A DNA stretch of 64,000 nt from Methanolobus chelungpuianus (GTDB lineage Archaea > Halobacteriota > Methanosarcinia > Methanosarcinales > Methanosarcinaceae): assembly GCF_024500045.1 (NCBI RefSeq), contig NZ_JTEO01000005.1:62001-126000 (forward strand), written 5' to 3'. Of this stretch, positions 37,729 through 47,037 are shown piece by piece. Position 1 is the stretch's first letter, and the number at the start of each line of letters is the position of its first letter. The notes beneath the pieces are model-generated. The model saw only the letters and a list, made by a program, of their open reading frames with translations. It had not been told where the DNA came from and ran no database searches. A program made the position numbers and the translations under genes.

Positions 37729-40242
37729 TTAGCTCCGTTTCCTGTAAAGTACATATGCAACTGCTATCACTACACAGATGGCTGCCAGCACCAGGATACT
37801 GCCTGAGATGGCCGTGTCTGCCGAGCCAGTCCCGGCCTCATCGTCCGTAACAACATCTGTACCTGCATCGTCAGCGGACCTCAGTAAGGCATCAGTTGCT
37901 TCTGTGGATGTGCTTTCAGAGACTATTGCAAACGGTGAGAAGCCTGGTGTCCGGCTTTCAAAGTAGATGTACGTGTCATCTTCTCCGGCAAAGGACGTAG
38001 AAAGCGCATTCCACGAACTGTCAGCATACCTGTAGAGCTTCACTGAAGCAGCATCAGCGTCATTATCCTCGAGCCATGACTTCTCCACTTTGAATCCTAT
38101 AAAAAGGTTCTCAACATTTTCCGGATTCACAAAACCGGTACTGCCAACCCAGATGTTCATTTGCTGGTAGACATTTCCCGGTGCATCGGCCTTTGCAAAA
38201 GATGACCTGCCTTTGAGTGTTTCAACAATGGCCTGTACCTTCCCGGAATTCTTCAAAGCATCGAACCGGACGGATGTAATTGCATTACCATCCTTGCTGA
38301 ACTCGTAACTGACACGGGAACCTGCATTGACAAAGATACCCTGCACTTCCTTTACCGCAACGTTCTCGTACTTCTCGCCGGTGGTACCACCGCCTCCACC
38401 GCTGCTTCCACTGCTTCTGCCGGTGGAGGTAGGAGCCTGGGCGGGTTTCGGGCCGATCCAGAACCTGGTAGTGAATATCTGCAGGTTACCTGTATTGTCC
38501 TCAACATACACTGAAGCGGAATGTACACCCTTGGTAAGTCCTGTGGCATTGTACGAAGCGTATGAATCTGTTATAGTTGCATTGGAACTGTCTGTAACAT
38601 CCACGCCGTCAAACATGAGAACTATGGAGCTTCCGTTAATGCCTGTTCGCGCATCAGAGTAGTTGAAGCGGATATCCGCATATGCTGTATCTTCTGCGAA
38701 AGCATGACCGTCGGCAGGCGTGAAACTAAAGATAACTGGAGCCGTGCGGTCCACACTTACAATATGGTCTGATTCAATTGAATTGCTGTTCTTTGCAGTG
38801 TCCTTTGCAACTGCTCTGAGAGTATAGTTCCCTTCCGCAACCTTTGAGAGATCGAATTCCGCAAGCCACGAACCATCTTCCAGGTATGCAGTGGCAGTTT
38901 TCACGATCCCGGAGCCGGAAAGCAGTTCAACGCTGACAGTTGCCACATCCCCTGATGTACCGGATTCGGAGACCTTCACCAACAGGCCGGAGTTGGCATA
39001 CACAAGCTTCTCACTACCTGAGATTCCTGAGACATCGCTTATAAGAATGGAGGGGGCCGTATTGTCAACGGTCACACCTATTTCCTCAGATATCGAGTCA
39101 CCGGAGACAGTCTTAGTAAGCAGATTCAGCTTATATGTTCCACTTGGAAGGAGCTCTCCATCCTGGTCTGTCGTATACCAGTCAAACGCATAAACTCCCG
39201 AGACAAGATCATCAGTGATGTTCCTTTCGAAAACTGCAGCACCAGTTCCATCGGTTACTGAAAACCGGGATGATGCATAATCTATGCCGCTTATATCGAC
39301 TTTTATATTTACCGGCTTGTTGACACTTATGGCTTTTGCGGAACTTACTTTCATGTATGCAGTATTACCTTCTACTACTACAGTCGCGACTGCCTTAGAC
39401 CATGACATATGGTCCTTTACTCTGAATTCTATAGTGTGGGTTCCCACGGAAAGGTTAGATCTGGAAAAGCTTGACTGGTTGCTCAGCATGTTATCAATGC
39501 TGGACCACCACTGGTAACTAACGTTCTTTCCATCTGGATCGATACCTGTTCCGCTGAATACGATGTTCTGACCAGTTCTCGCATGATTCGGAGTGATAGA
39601 ATCAATAGTAGCTATCGGAAGACTATTCTCCAGAATGACCAGATAGCCATAAACCCTGTCCGACCACTGGCCCTCACTGTCCACGGCCCTGAAGCTCATC
39701 TTATGATTGCCTACAGATAAGCCCCCGGTATATAGGGTCCTTCCTGTGCATTGTAAACCATCTATATCGGAGTACCATTCATGGCCTTTCTTTGATGGGA
39801 TAGCAGTGTGATTGTAAACATATAGGCCAACTAAGCTAACAATCTCACCCCTTATCGCAGGGTTCGGCCTGATATAGTCTATTGCAACTACAGGGCGTGT
39901 ATCTGCCGAGATATAAGCGGTCCTTGTAAGGGAATGTGATCCGTTCGCATTGCCGACCGTCAGACTCACAGTATAAGTGCCTGCTGCAGTATAAGTATGT
40001 GCAGGATCCTGAAGGTTGGATGTACTGCCATCACCAAAGTCCCACAGCCATGATGCAGGCTCCCCGCTTGAATCATCTGTAAACCTGACCTCAAGAGGAA
40101 CTTTTCCGCTTACAACATCCGAGTCAAAGGAAGCTACCGGAGCTGAAGCAATCTCAGAGGCACTCACGACACCTATGCATAGAAACAATACAATTATCAT
40201 TAAAGCAACAAAGTTAATTTTGACTATGATACCACCACTCAA
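37729..40242 (-). CDS. Secreted surface protein with PKD and PGF-pre-PGF domains
   Basis: An 837-residue cell-surface protein. It has a signal peptide (hydrophobic FVALMIIVLFLCIG, likely cut after VVSA) and a PKD domain (about 36-112, with SWLWDFGDGSTSNLQDPAHT). Several Ig-like strands follow (about 113-580), then a Gly/Ser linker with GSSGGGGG and a PGF-pre-PGF domain (about 610-770, ending SRTPGFSPFAIVSES). It ends in a membrane anchor with a YRKRS tail. It has a transmembrane anchor rather than a PGF-CTERM signal. The start may be the TTG at 40242 or the ATG 14 codons on. A role as envelope or adhesion protein is inferred. Confidence 0.88.
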   Translation of the reverse strand: MSGGIIVKINFVALMIIVLFLCIGVVSASEIASAPVASFDSDVVSGKVPLEVRFTDDSSGEPASWLWDFGDGSTSNLQDPAHTYTAAGTYTVSLTVGNANGSHSLTRTAYISADTRPVVAIDYIRPNPAIRGEIVSLVGLYVYNHTAIPSKKGHEWYSDIDGLQCTGRTLYTGGLSVGNHKMSFRAVDSEGQWSDRVYGYLVILENSLPIATIDSITPNHARTGQNIVFSGTGIDPDGKNVSYQWWSSIDNMLSNQSSFSRSNLSVGTHTIEFRVKDHMSWSKAVATVVVEGNTAYMKVSSAKAISVNKPVNIKVDISGIDYASSRFSVTDGTGAAVFERNITDDLVSGVYAFDWYTTDQDGELLPSGTYKLNLLTKTVSGDSISEEIGVTVDNTAPSILISDVSGISGSEKLVYANSGLLVKVSESGTSGDVATVSVELLSGSGIVKTATAYLEDGSWLAEFDLSKVAEGNYTLRAVAKDTAKNSNSIESDHIVSVDRTAPVIFSFTPADGHAFAEDTAYADIRFNYSDARTGINGSSIVLMFDGVDVTDSSNATITDSYASYNATGLTKGVHSASVYVEDNTGNLQIFTTRFWIGPKPAQAPTSTGRSSGSSGGGGGTTGEKYENVAVKEVQGIFVNAGSRVSYEFSKDGNAITSVRFDALKNSGKVQAIVETLKGRSSFAKADAPGNVYQQMNIWVGSTGFVNPENVENLFIGFKVEKSWLEDNDADAASVKLYRYADSSWNALSTSFAGEDDTYIYFESRTPGFSPFAIVSESTSTEATDALLRSADDAGTDVVTDDEAGTGSADTAISGSILVLAAICVVIAVAYVLYRKRS

Positions 40243-40411
40243 GTGAAATAAGGATGTAAGTTAAATAAAAGTTTTAGGAAACATTGTTACTAAAAATCAG
40301 TGAATTCCCGCTGATAAGTTTCCCGAAAGACCCGAGAATGAAAAAGTGAACGAGTACAGGATTACCTGAGAGTGGTATTGCTACTGGGAAAAAACTTGAA
40401 AAAAGAATGGT

Positions 40412-41107
40412 TCAACGGCTGGAGATATACTCCAGCATTGACCTGAACACTTTTAAGCCGTCGGATGAACCCAGCACTTCCTCGGATGCACGCTCAGGGT
40501 GCGGCATCATTCCAAGCACATTCTTCCTTTTGCTGACTATGCCTGCGATATTCTCTCTGGAACCATTGGGGTTTGCCTCATCGGTGGCATTGCCATTCCT
40601 GTCAACATACCTGAAGACGACCTGGCCGTTCCTCTCCAGTGAAGCGAGGGTTGGCTCGTCTGCATAGTAGTTGCCTTCCATGTGGGCTATGGGGATGCTG
40701 AGGATATCTCCTTTCCTGAACATGGAGGTGAAGGGAGTATCGGTGGTCTCGACCCGCAGGTATGTGGGTTCGCACCTGAACTTCGGATAGTTGTTGGTGG
40801 TCAGCGCACCTTCGAGCAGGCCCGATTCGGTAAGCACCTGGAAGCCGTTGCAGATACCGATCACAGGCTTACCTGCATCAGCCTGTTTCTTCACGGAATT
40901 CATTATAGGTGTACGTGCAGCTATTGCGCCGGCCCGGAGATAGTCACCATAAGAGAAACCGCCAGGTATCACTATACCATCGAAGCGGTCAAGGTTCTCT
41001 TCCTTATACCAGACGAGTTCGGCATCAGCACCCAGAACATCCTTCAGGACGTGCAGGATATCAAGGTCACAGTTGCTTCCGCCAAACTGGACAACGGCAA
41101 TGCTCAT
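40412..41107 (-). CDS. purQ: Phosphoribosylformylglycinamidine synthase subunit PurQ
   Basis: Glutaminase subunit of FGAM synthase in purine synthesis. The 231-residue class I amidotransferase shows IPGGFSYGDYLRAGAIAA, the nucleophilic Cys in VIGICNGFQVLTESG, and the catalytic His-Glu in MMPHPERASEE. Its ATG overlaps the purS stop by 4 bases, so translation is coupled. purL is not in the window. Confidence 0.97.
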   Translation of the reverse strand: MSIAVVQFGGSNCDLDILHVLKDVLGADAELVWYKEENLDRFDGIVIPGGFSYGDYLRAGAIAARTPIMNSVKKQADAGKPVIGICNGFQVLTESGLLEGALTTNNYPKFRCEPTYLRVETTDTPFTSMFRKGDILSIPIAHMEGNYYADEPTLASLERNGQVVFRYVDRNGNATDEANPNGSRENIAGIVSKRKNVLGMMPHPERASEEVLGSSDGLKVFRSMLEYISSR

Positions 41108-41355
41108 TCTATTTCCCTCAGGGATATGGAATAATTATGGATGATCGGGTTCGCTATCAGCTTCTCGCACATCTCTTCCACGTTCTCCCTGGCGCTGTGT
41201 ATATCTGCTGCCTGCAGGACGATAGTGAATTTCTTTGCGGTCCTGACACTGTCGGTCTCATAACCAAGGTGCTCAAGCGCCCTTTTAACGGTCGTGCCTT
41301 CCGGATCGAGCATACCGGCCTTAAGTTCGATTATTACTTCAGCTTGATACTGCAT
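41104..41355 (-). CDS. purS: Phosphoribosylformylglycinamidine synthase subunit PurS
   Basis: Small 83-residue structural subunit that links PurQ and PurL. Typical motifs are MQYQAEVIIELKAGMLDPEG, ALEHLGYETDSVRTAKKF and MCEKLIANPIIHNYSI. It is first in the purS-purQ pair, with a 4-base overlap. Confidence 0.96.
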   Translation of the reverse strand: MQYQAEVIIELKAGMLDPEGTTVKRALEHLGYETDSVRTAKKFTIVLQAADIHSARENVEEMCEKLIANPIIHNYSISLREIE

Positions 41356-41457
41356 CTTCTATCCTCAGCTCTCTTTTGAATATGAATGATATGGATATGA
41401 GGCTTTAATACAGCACTTGATATTATAATCTTTGCCCCGGGAACATGTTCCTATGCC

Positions 41458-42045
41458 TTATGCAAGTGCCCTCTTTGCATGCAACAGACGCTGTATGACA
41501 GTGATGTGGGTAAGTACCACTATAATAATAATGGCAAGTCCAAGCATGCCTGTTAGGGCACCTGCGACAAGTACTATCAGCCTCTCCGGTCTCTCGGCTA
41601 TCCCGACATCCATCTCCCTTGCACCGGCAGCCTCCGCCCTGGAACGTGTGTAACTTACCAGGTAGGAGCCTATTATCGCAATTACCGTCCACAGCCACAT
41701 GGGAATGGAAAGGAAGTCCACCTGAACTATGCTGCCGGATATGAGGCCATAGATAATCCCTACGTATATAAGGGCGTCAGCGTACCTGTCACAGACGGAG
41801 TCAAGAACTGCCCCGAACGCGGTGCACAAACCATTAGCCCTGGCAACCGCACCATCGAAAACATCAAAGATGCCACTCAGAAGGATTGTAAAAGCCCCAA
41901 GGATAAGAAAACCCCTGGCAAACTCAATCGCAGCAATTACGCTGACTGCCAACCCTATAAGAGTTAAGGTGTTTGGTGAAAGAGGGATGTTCCTTGCCAG
42001 TGGCAGGAACCAGTTCCTTATATTATCCTTTAGTGCTCCCAACAT
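41458..42045 (-). CDS. CDP-alcohol phosphatidyltransferase, archaetidylinositol-phosphate-synthase-like
   Basis: An integral membrane lipid enzyme of 195 residues that transfers a CDP-activated lipid to an alcohol phosphate. The family motif D-G-x2-A-R-x8-G-x3-D-x3-D is visible as FDGAVARANGLCTAFGAVLD followed by SVCDRYAD, near residues 63-90, within about six membrane helices. In archaea this length and motif fit archaetidylinositol phosphate synthase; the exact acceptor is inferred. Confidence 0.88.
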   Translation of the reverse strand: MLGALKDNIRNWFLPLARNIPLSPNTLTLIGLAVSVIAAIEFARGFLILGAFTILLSGIFDVFDGAVARANGLCTAFGAVLDSVCDRYADALIYVGIIYGLISGSIVQVDFLSIPMWLWTVIAIIGSYLVSYTRSRAEAAGAREMDVGIAERPERLIVLVAGALTGMLGLAIIIIVVLTHITVIQRLLHAKRALA

Positions 42046-42285
42046 GTGCTTCCATCCTGATGTTTGATTTTCTATTCTATGTATTAGTATTTATTAATCT
42101 GCCTAAACCCGGTCCGGTTAAGAATTATAACTCATCATAATGATGGTGATTATACATTAAAACATAGATATAATTATATACTTGATTGTCAAACCAGCAA
42201 TTATACTGCAGAAACAGGACCCGTTCTTTCCTGATCTCTGGGGTCGTATCGGAATAACCATAAATCCGGGCAGAGGCAATAATAA

Positions 42286-42669
42286 ATGAAGACCGAACGC
42301 AAGATAATAGTATCTGAGAATGGAAAACTCGTTCTGAAGAAGATCACCCTTGCATGCAAAGATGCAAGCGGGAAAGATCTTTACCTGTTTGAACCGGACA
42401 AAAAGAAGGAAAAGACGGAAAGCCTTTACGAGCGCATGGAGAACAACTTCCTGAGAATAGGTCTCCTCAAGAAAGTTGACATGTCCACATTAAGTAATGA
42501 TGAGGTCAACAGGCTCATTTACAAGAAACATGAAAAGGAAGACAGGTTCCTCAAGGCAGGGGAGAAGCGTGGCTTCAATTTTGGCTCGGACATGGACCCG
42601 GATGATATCCTGAGATTCTATATATCCCTCACACCCGAGGAAAGGGTCGCCCTGAACTGCAAGCCGTAA
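42286..42669 (+). CDS. Small charged protein of unknown function
   Basis: A 127-residue, highly charged, Lys/Glu-rich soluble protein that I do not recognise. It begins with a beta-rich part (MKTERKIIVSENGKLVLKKI) and continues with predicted helices, including FLKAGEKRGFNFGSDMDPDD. It stands alone between a lipid enzyme and the asparagine synthetase fusion. Codon use looks like its neighbours, so I take it as a real gene. The 240 bp before it is AT-rich and promoter-like. Confidence 0.7.
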   Translation: MKTERKIIVSENGKLVLKKITLACKDASGKDLYLFEPDKKKEKTESLYERMENNFLRIGLLKKVDMSTLSNDEVNRLIYKKHEKEDRFLKAGEKRGFNFGSDMDPDDILRFYISLTPEERVALNCKP

Positions 42670-42884
42670 GCACGAACTGTGAAGATTACCATGGGGGTCC
42701 CTCAGCCCCCTGCCCTCACCCTGCTGTCTCATCCTGATATCTGTCCTTTATATCTGTCCTGTTTTCCCATTTCCCGCAGATCCACTCATAGCCCTGTGAT
42801 ATGTTTTCCGGGATGTACTATGAAAAGCTTTTATGATTAATACCATATATAGCCATCCAAAACCATACCAGTGAAGAAATCAAA

Positions 42885-45101
42885 ATGTGCGGGATTACAG
42901 GCTTTTTCAATATCGAGAACTCTCTGGAGCTGGCTCTGAGAGCCCTGGAGACCATGAGGAACAGGGGACTTGACTGTATCGGTATCTGTGGAGCCGGATG
43001 GCTGGAGCATGCCACTGATACGGAAAGCCTGAAATTTCAGCAAGGCTCCGAGCTGAACGTCCTTGGCCACCGCCTCCATTCCATGGTCAACTTCGTGCGC
43101 CAGCCTATAGCGTACAGAGGAAGGCTGGTTGCCAACTGCGAGCTGTACAACTGGAAGGAACTCGGGGAGAAGTACGGGATAGAAGCTGAGAACGATGCAG
43201 ACATGCTCATAAAACTGATAGAGCTTAAATGGCGTGAGCTGGAGAGGGCCAGGGATACAGGAAGCCCTGATCCCTCCGTGGATCACGATATCCCGGAAAC
43301 GGATGTGCTCAGGATGCTGGACGAGCTGCTTGCAGAAGTGACAGGGGTCTATGCTTTTGCTTACTGGCTGGGCGACAGGATCTACATCGCAAGGGACATA
43401 CTCGGAATCAAGCCTCTCTGGTACAGCACATCCGGAGGGTTTGCCTTCGCCTCCGAGAAAAAGGCGCTTGTGCCGACAGGCCGCACCGACATCAAGGAGC
43501 TTAACCCACGGGAGATTTTCGGCTACGACCTGCAGAACGATACAGTTACTACATTCAATAGGAGCTTTTTCTCCATCCAGCCGGAGCACACACAGCCGGT
43601 CGAGAATATCAAGGTAGACTTCCGGAGCCTTCTGGAGAATGCGGTGTCCGTACGCTTCCCGGATGAGAGGTTCGGCATATTATTCTCAGGCGGACTGGAC
43701 TCCACTGTGATAGCTTATCTCTGCAAGACGCTTGGAAAGAAGCCAGGAATTGATTTCACATGCTACACTGCCGGATTGAGTGAAGTCCAGCTTCCGCCTG
43801 ACGTGGAATATGCACAGAGGATGGCTCAGGAACTTGGCCTTGATCTTAAAGTAAAGAGGATCGGGCTGGAAGAAGTGGAAGAGTACCTCCGGCAGGTTGT
43901 CCCGCTTGTTGAAGATACTAATGTGCCAAAGGTGGGAGTAGCCCTGACCATGTACGCTGCGTGCGTAGCTGCCAGGGAGGACGGTATAAGGGTCATGTTC
44001 TCAGGCTCCGGGGCCGATGAGCTGCTGGCAGGCTATGACCGCCACAAGCGTTCCGCTGAAATAAACAGGGACTGCTATGCCGATATCCTGAAGATATACG
44101 AGAGGAACACCTACAGGGACGATGTGGTCTCCATGAACAATAATATCGAGCTGCGTGTGCCCTACCTGGACAAGCGCCTCGTTGACTATTGCCTTAAGAT
44201 CCCTGCTGGCTACAAAATGAGAGCAGACACTAACAAATGGATATTGCGTGAAACAGCCATGGACCTCGGCCTGCCTGAGGAACTGTCCCTGCGTAAGAAA
44301 CAGGCCGCCCAGTACGGCAGCAGGTTCGACAAGGCTATCGGCAAGCTGGCAAAGAGAGCAGGAGCCGGTACGAAGACCGAATACCTGAAGCAGTTCTATG
44401 ACCGGCACAATCTCAAACTGGGAGTCCTTTTCAGCTCAGGCAAGGACAGTAATTACGCAATGCACATAATGCAGGAGCAGAACTACTCCATCGAATGCCT
44501 CATCACTATCAAGAGCCAGAACCCGGACTCCTACATGTTCCACACACCCAACATCAGCCTGGCGAACCTGCAGGCGGAGGCAATGGGAATTCCGCTGATA
44601 GAGGAAACCACCAGGGGTGAAAAAGAGACAGAACTGGAGGACATGAAGAACGCCATCCTCCGGGCAAAAAAGGAGTTCGGGATAGAAGGAATTGTCACAG
44701 GCGCCCTCTATTCCAACTATCAACGCGAAAGAATAGAGAAGGTATGCGATGAGCTTGGTCTCAAGGTGTTCTCACCGCTCTGGCATATCGACCAGGAAAA
44801 GGAGATGCGCCAGCTTCTGTCAATTGGATTTGATTTTATTTTCAGCAGTGTTGCAGCCTACGGCCTTGATAAAAGTTGGGTAGGGCGCAGGATAGAAGAA
44901 AGGGACGTGGACCGGCTTGTGAGACTTAACCAGAAGATTGGTCTCAATGTAGCAGGCGAAGGCGGCGAGTTCGAGAGTTTCGTACTGGACGGACCCATGT
45001 ACAATAAAAGGATCGAGGTCAGGGCGATGGAAGTCATCGAGCTTGATGAGTACACTGCAAAAGTGAATATCACTGACGCTGTACTTGTCGATAAGGATTG
45101 A
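42885..45101 (+). CDS. Fusion: asparagine synthetase (glutamine-hydrolysing) + Dph6-type diphthine-ammonia ligase
   Basis: A 738-residue two-part enzyme. The first part is AsnB-like: Cys2 nucleophile (MCGITGFFN), a glutaminase domain to about 210, and the synthase PP-loop SGGLDS at 268-273 with FSGSGADELLAGY near 372-384. The second part from about 510 is an ATP_bind_4/Dph6 domain with its own PP-loop SSGKDS at 517-522, GIEGIVTGALYSNYQRERIE and the Dph6 signature GEGGEFESFVLDGP. Dph6 amidates diphthine on elongation factor 2. Tethering it to a glutaminase suggests that glutamine may supply the ammonia. The frame is continuous with no stop between the parts. Function of the AsnB half as true asparagine synthetase is not certain. 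Confidence 0.9.
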   Translation: MCGITGFFNIENSLELALRALETMRNRGLDCIGICGAGWLEHATDTESLKFQQGSELNVLGHRLHSMVNFVRQPIAYRGRLVANCELYNWKELGEKYGIEAENDADMLIKLIELKWRELERARDTGSPDPSVDHDIPETDVLRMLDELLAEVTGVYAFAYWLGDRIYIARDILGIKPLWYSTSGGFAFASEKKALVPTGRTDIKELNPREIFGYDLQNDTVTTFNRSFFSIQPEHTQPVENIKVDFRSLLENAVSVRFPDERFGILFSGGLDSTVIAYLCKTLGKKPGIDFTCYTAGLSEVQLPPDVEYAQRMAQELGLDLKVKRIGLEEVEEYLRQVVPLVEDTNVPKVGVALTMYAACVAAREDGIRVMFSGSGADELLAGYDRHKRSAEINRDCYADILKIYERNTYRDDVVSMNNNIELRVPYLDKRLVDYCLKIPAGYKMRADTNKWILRETAMDLGLPEELSLRKKQAAQYGSRFDKAIGKLAKRAGAGTKTEYLKQFYDRHNLKLGVLFSSGKDSNYAMHIMQEQNYSIECLITIKSQNPDSYMFHTPNISLANLQAEAMGIPLIEETTRGEKETELEDMKNAILRAKKEFGIEGIVTGALYSNYQRERIEKVCDELGLKVFSPLWHIDQEKEMRQLLSIGFDFIFSSVAAYGLDKSWVGRRIEERDVDRLVRLNQKIGLNVAGEGGEFESFVLDGPMYNKRIEVRAMEVIELDEYTAKVNITDAVLVDKD

Positions 45102-45195
45102 ACATCCATCGGCTGCGAGAATATAAATACTGTTCACTTCATAATTCCCATTGACACTAAAATAGGGTTAATAGTTTCTACTGGGAGTGGATTAT

Positions 45196-46440
45196 TTGGA
45201 ACTTACAATGATGATACCCAGCTACTGGGGCAGGGATAGTGTAACAGGCTGGAAAGAAGGGGATGCTGTCTATGACCATCCCATCCCGACAGATCAGGAA
45301 GGCACGCTTGGCAGGGCGATCAGGAGTATCGGGATACTGAGGGATAAGGATTTCAGGCTGGTGGTACTGGCAGTGCCAACCTCGCCGGAGATAGAGAATG
45401 AGGTAGAGGATATCGTAAAAAGGATAGTCGAGGAGAACACACCGGCTGCAGGAGTGGAGATTCTGGTGTTTGGGCCCTCACACCTGAAAAGTGTTCACGG
45501 CCTGCTCGACATGGATGGAAAAAAGGCATGCAGAGAGCTACTGAGTCTTAGGGGTTACTCCAATATCCGTAACATGTGCCTTTTCATACCTCACGTGCTT
45601 GGGTCAGACGCAGCTGTACTCATTGACGACGATGAGGTTTTCGAGGATCCTGATTTCATTGGAAAGGTCAGGGAGCATATAGGCCAGGAGATCGACGGCA
45701 AGAGGATATACGGACTGGCAGGCTACTACCTGCAGCCGGATGGCAACTTCTATGTGCCTGCCCCGCAAGACGGCTGGGCATACTACTGGGGCAAGCAGAT
45801 ACAGATGAACAAGGCCTTTGAAGCCGTTATCGCATCACCGCCACGTATCAAGGAAACACCCTTCGTGTTCGGCGGGAACATGACGATACACAGGAACCTT
45901 TTCATGAAGATACCCTTCGATCCCTATGTAAGGAGGGGGGAGGATATTGATTATATAATGAACTCCATGATGTTCGGCTTTAGCTTCTTCCTGGACAACG
46001 AGCTTCATATCAAGCACCTGCCACCTGCGAAAAGCCATCCTCAGTGGATGCGCCTGAGGGAGGACATATATCGCTTTGTCTTTGAAAGGGAAAAGCTGAG
46101 GCATCAGAAGAAGGTACAGGGCATGAGGCGGCTGTCTGCGGAGGATTTTGGAGAATACCCCGGTGCTTTCCTTAAAGAAGACCTTGATGAGAGAATAAAG
46201 AACGCCAGCATGCTCCTCTCCGGCGAATACCGCCGCAACGGGGATATTGCCGGCGGCATTGAGGCTTTGAAGAACATGGATGTTGCCTTTAAGGAAGCTG
46301 TTCCCTCTTTCGATCCTTTCGATCATCTGGTGGAGCTGCAAAGAAAGTGGGAGAAAATGATGATCCATACCAGCCATGATGAGCTCGCAAAGAGTATCCG
46401 GGAAACATTCATCAATGCAGAAAAGTCAGCTGAACCCTGA
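45196..46440 (+). CDS. Family 2-like glycosyltransferase
   Basis: A roughly 414-residue soluble glycosyltransferase with a GT-A-like fold. It shows TMMIPSYWGRDS at the N-terminus, the metal/nucleotide-binding DDD in AAVLIDDDEVFEDPDF near residue 150, and a later acidic RRGEDIDYIMNSMMFGF. I prefer the TTG at 45196, which lies 8 bases after GGGAG; a GTG at 45187 overlaps that site and an ATG follows at 45208. It lies 94 bp after the Dph6 fusion. The sugar and acceptor are unknown; related proteins in methanogens act in compatible-solute or surface glycan synthesis. Confidence 0.8.
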   Translation: MELTMMIPSYWGRDSVTGWKEGDAVYDHPIPTDQEGTLGRAIRSIGILRDKDFRLVVLAVPTSPEIENEVEDIVKRIVEENTPAAGVEILVFGPSHLKSVHGLLDMDGKKACRELLSLRGYSNIRNMCLFIPHVLGSDAAVLIDDDEVFEDPDFIGKVREHIGQEIDGKRIYGLAGYYLQPDGNFYVPAPQDGWAYYWGKQIQMNKAFEAVIASPPRIKETPFVFGGNMTIHRNLFMKIPFDPYVRRGEDIDYIMNSMMFGFSFFLDNELHIKHLPPAKSHPQWMRLREDIYRFVFEREKLRHQKKVQGMRRLSAEDFGEYPGAFLKEDLDERIKNASMLLSGEYRRNGDIAGGIEALKNMDVAFKEAVPSFDPFDHLVELQRKWEKMMIHTSHDELAKSIRETFINAEKSAEP

Positions 46441-46542
46441 ACGATGCAGCCTCACCAAGTACAGAGGCAACTTTTGCCGCATAAAGCATTTTTAAGTAGC
46501 AGCATGGACTAGATTATCCGGGAAGTCAGTGATATCCATGCT

Positions 46543-46614
46543 GCCAGAATGGCGGAAAGGCTACGCAATCGCCTGCAGAGCGATTCCATCCCGGTTCGAT
46601 TCCGGGTTCTGGCT
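46543..46614 (+). tRNA. tRNA-Cys(GCA)
   Basis: A 72-base cloverleaf: acceptor GCCAGAA (46543-46549) with TTCTGGC (46607-46613), discriminator T at 46614 as expected for Cys. Anticodon stem ATCGC/GCGAT with anticodon GCA at 46575-46577, T arm CCCGG-TTCGATT-CCGGG (46590-46606). No intron; CCA not encoded. A TATA-like TTTTTAAG lies about 50 bp before. Confidence 0.97.
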
Positions 46615-46720
46615 TAAGACTTGCCGTGTGGGAGAAGTGCAATAACTGCTGGTATTTTTTGCCTCCCTTATGTTCTATGAACTCCGGCAAGAGTTTTGAT
46701 AAAAAAGAGAGCAGGCAAAT

Positions 46721-46966
46721 ATGACAGAAAAGGTGACAGAAGGATTGAACGAACTGGATCTCAGGGGAGAGGTCTGCCCCTTTACTTTCGTGAAAACAAA
46801 ACTGCAGCTGGAAGGAATGGAGAAAGGAGACATCCTTACGGTTATTTTTGATTATGCTCCTGCGGTGTCAAGCGTTCCCGGAAGCGTAAAAAATGAAGGT
46901 CATAATATCCTCGGGATAGAAAAAGAAGGGGATTGCACCTGGAAGGTCCGTATTCAGAAAGCTTGA
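46721..46966 (+). CDS. tusA: TusA/SirA-type sulfur-transfer protein
   Basis: An 81-residue TusA-like sulfur carrier. The signature LDLRGEVCPFTFVKTKLQLE places the persulfide Cys at residue 19 followed by Pro. TusA proteins pass sulfane sulfur to tRNA-thiolation, molybdopterin or other pathways. It sits 107 bp after tRNA-Cys and converges with the sulfate permease gene, at the edge of the sulfate assimilation genes. Membership in that pathway is inferred from position only. Confidence 0.9.
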   Translation: MTEKVTEGLNELDLRGEVCPFTFVKTKLQLEGMEKGDILTVIFDYAPAVSSVPGSVKNEGHNILGIEKEGDCTWKVRIQKA

Positions 46967-47037
46967 TGGCAGAAGTACTTTTACTATTTATTTTTAAAAT
47001 AACCTGCTTTTGTTATTCTATCCCTTCACTTCCCAGA

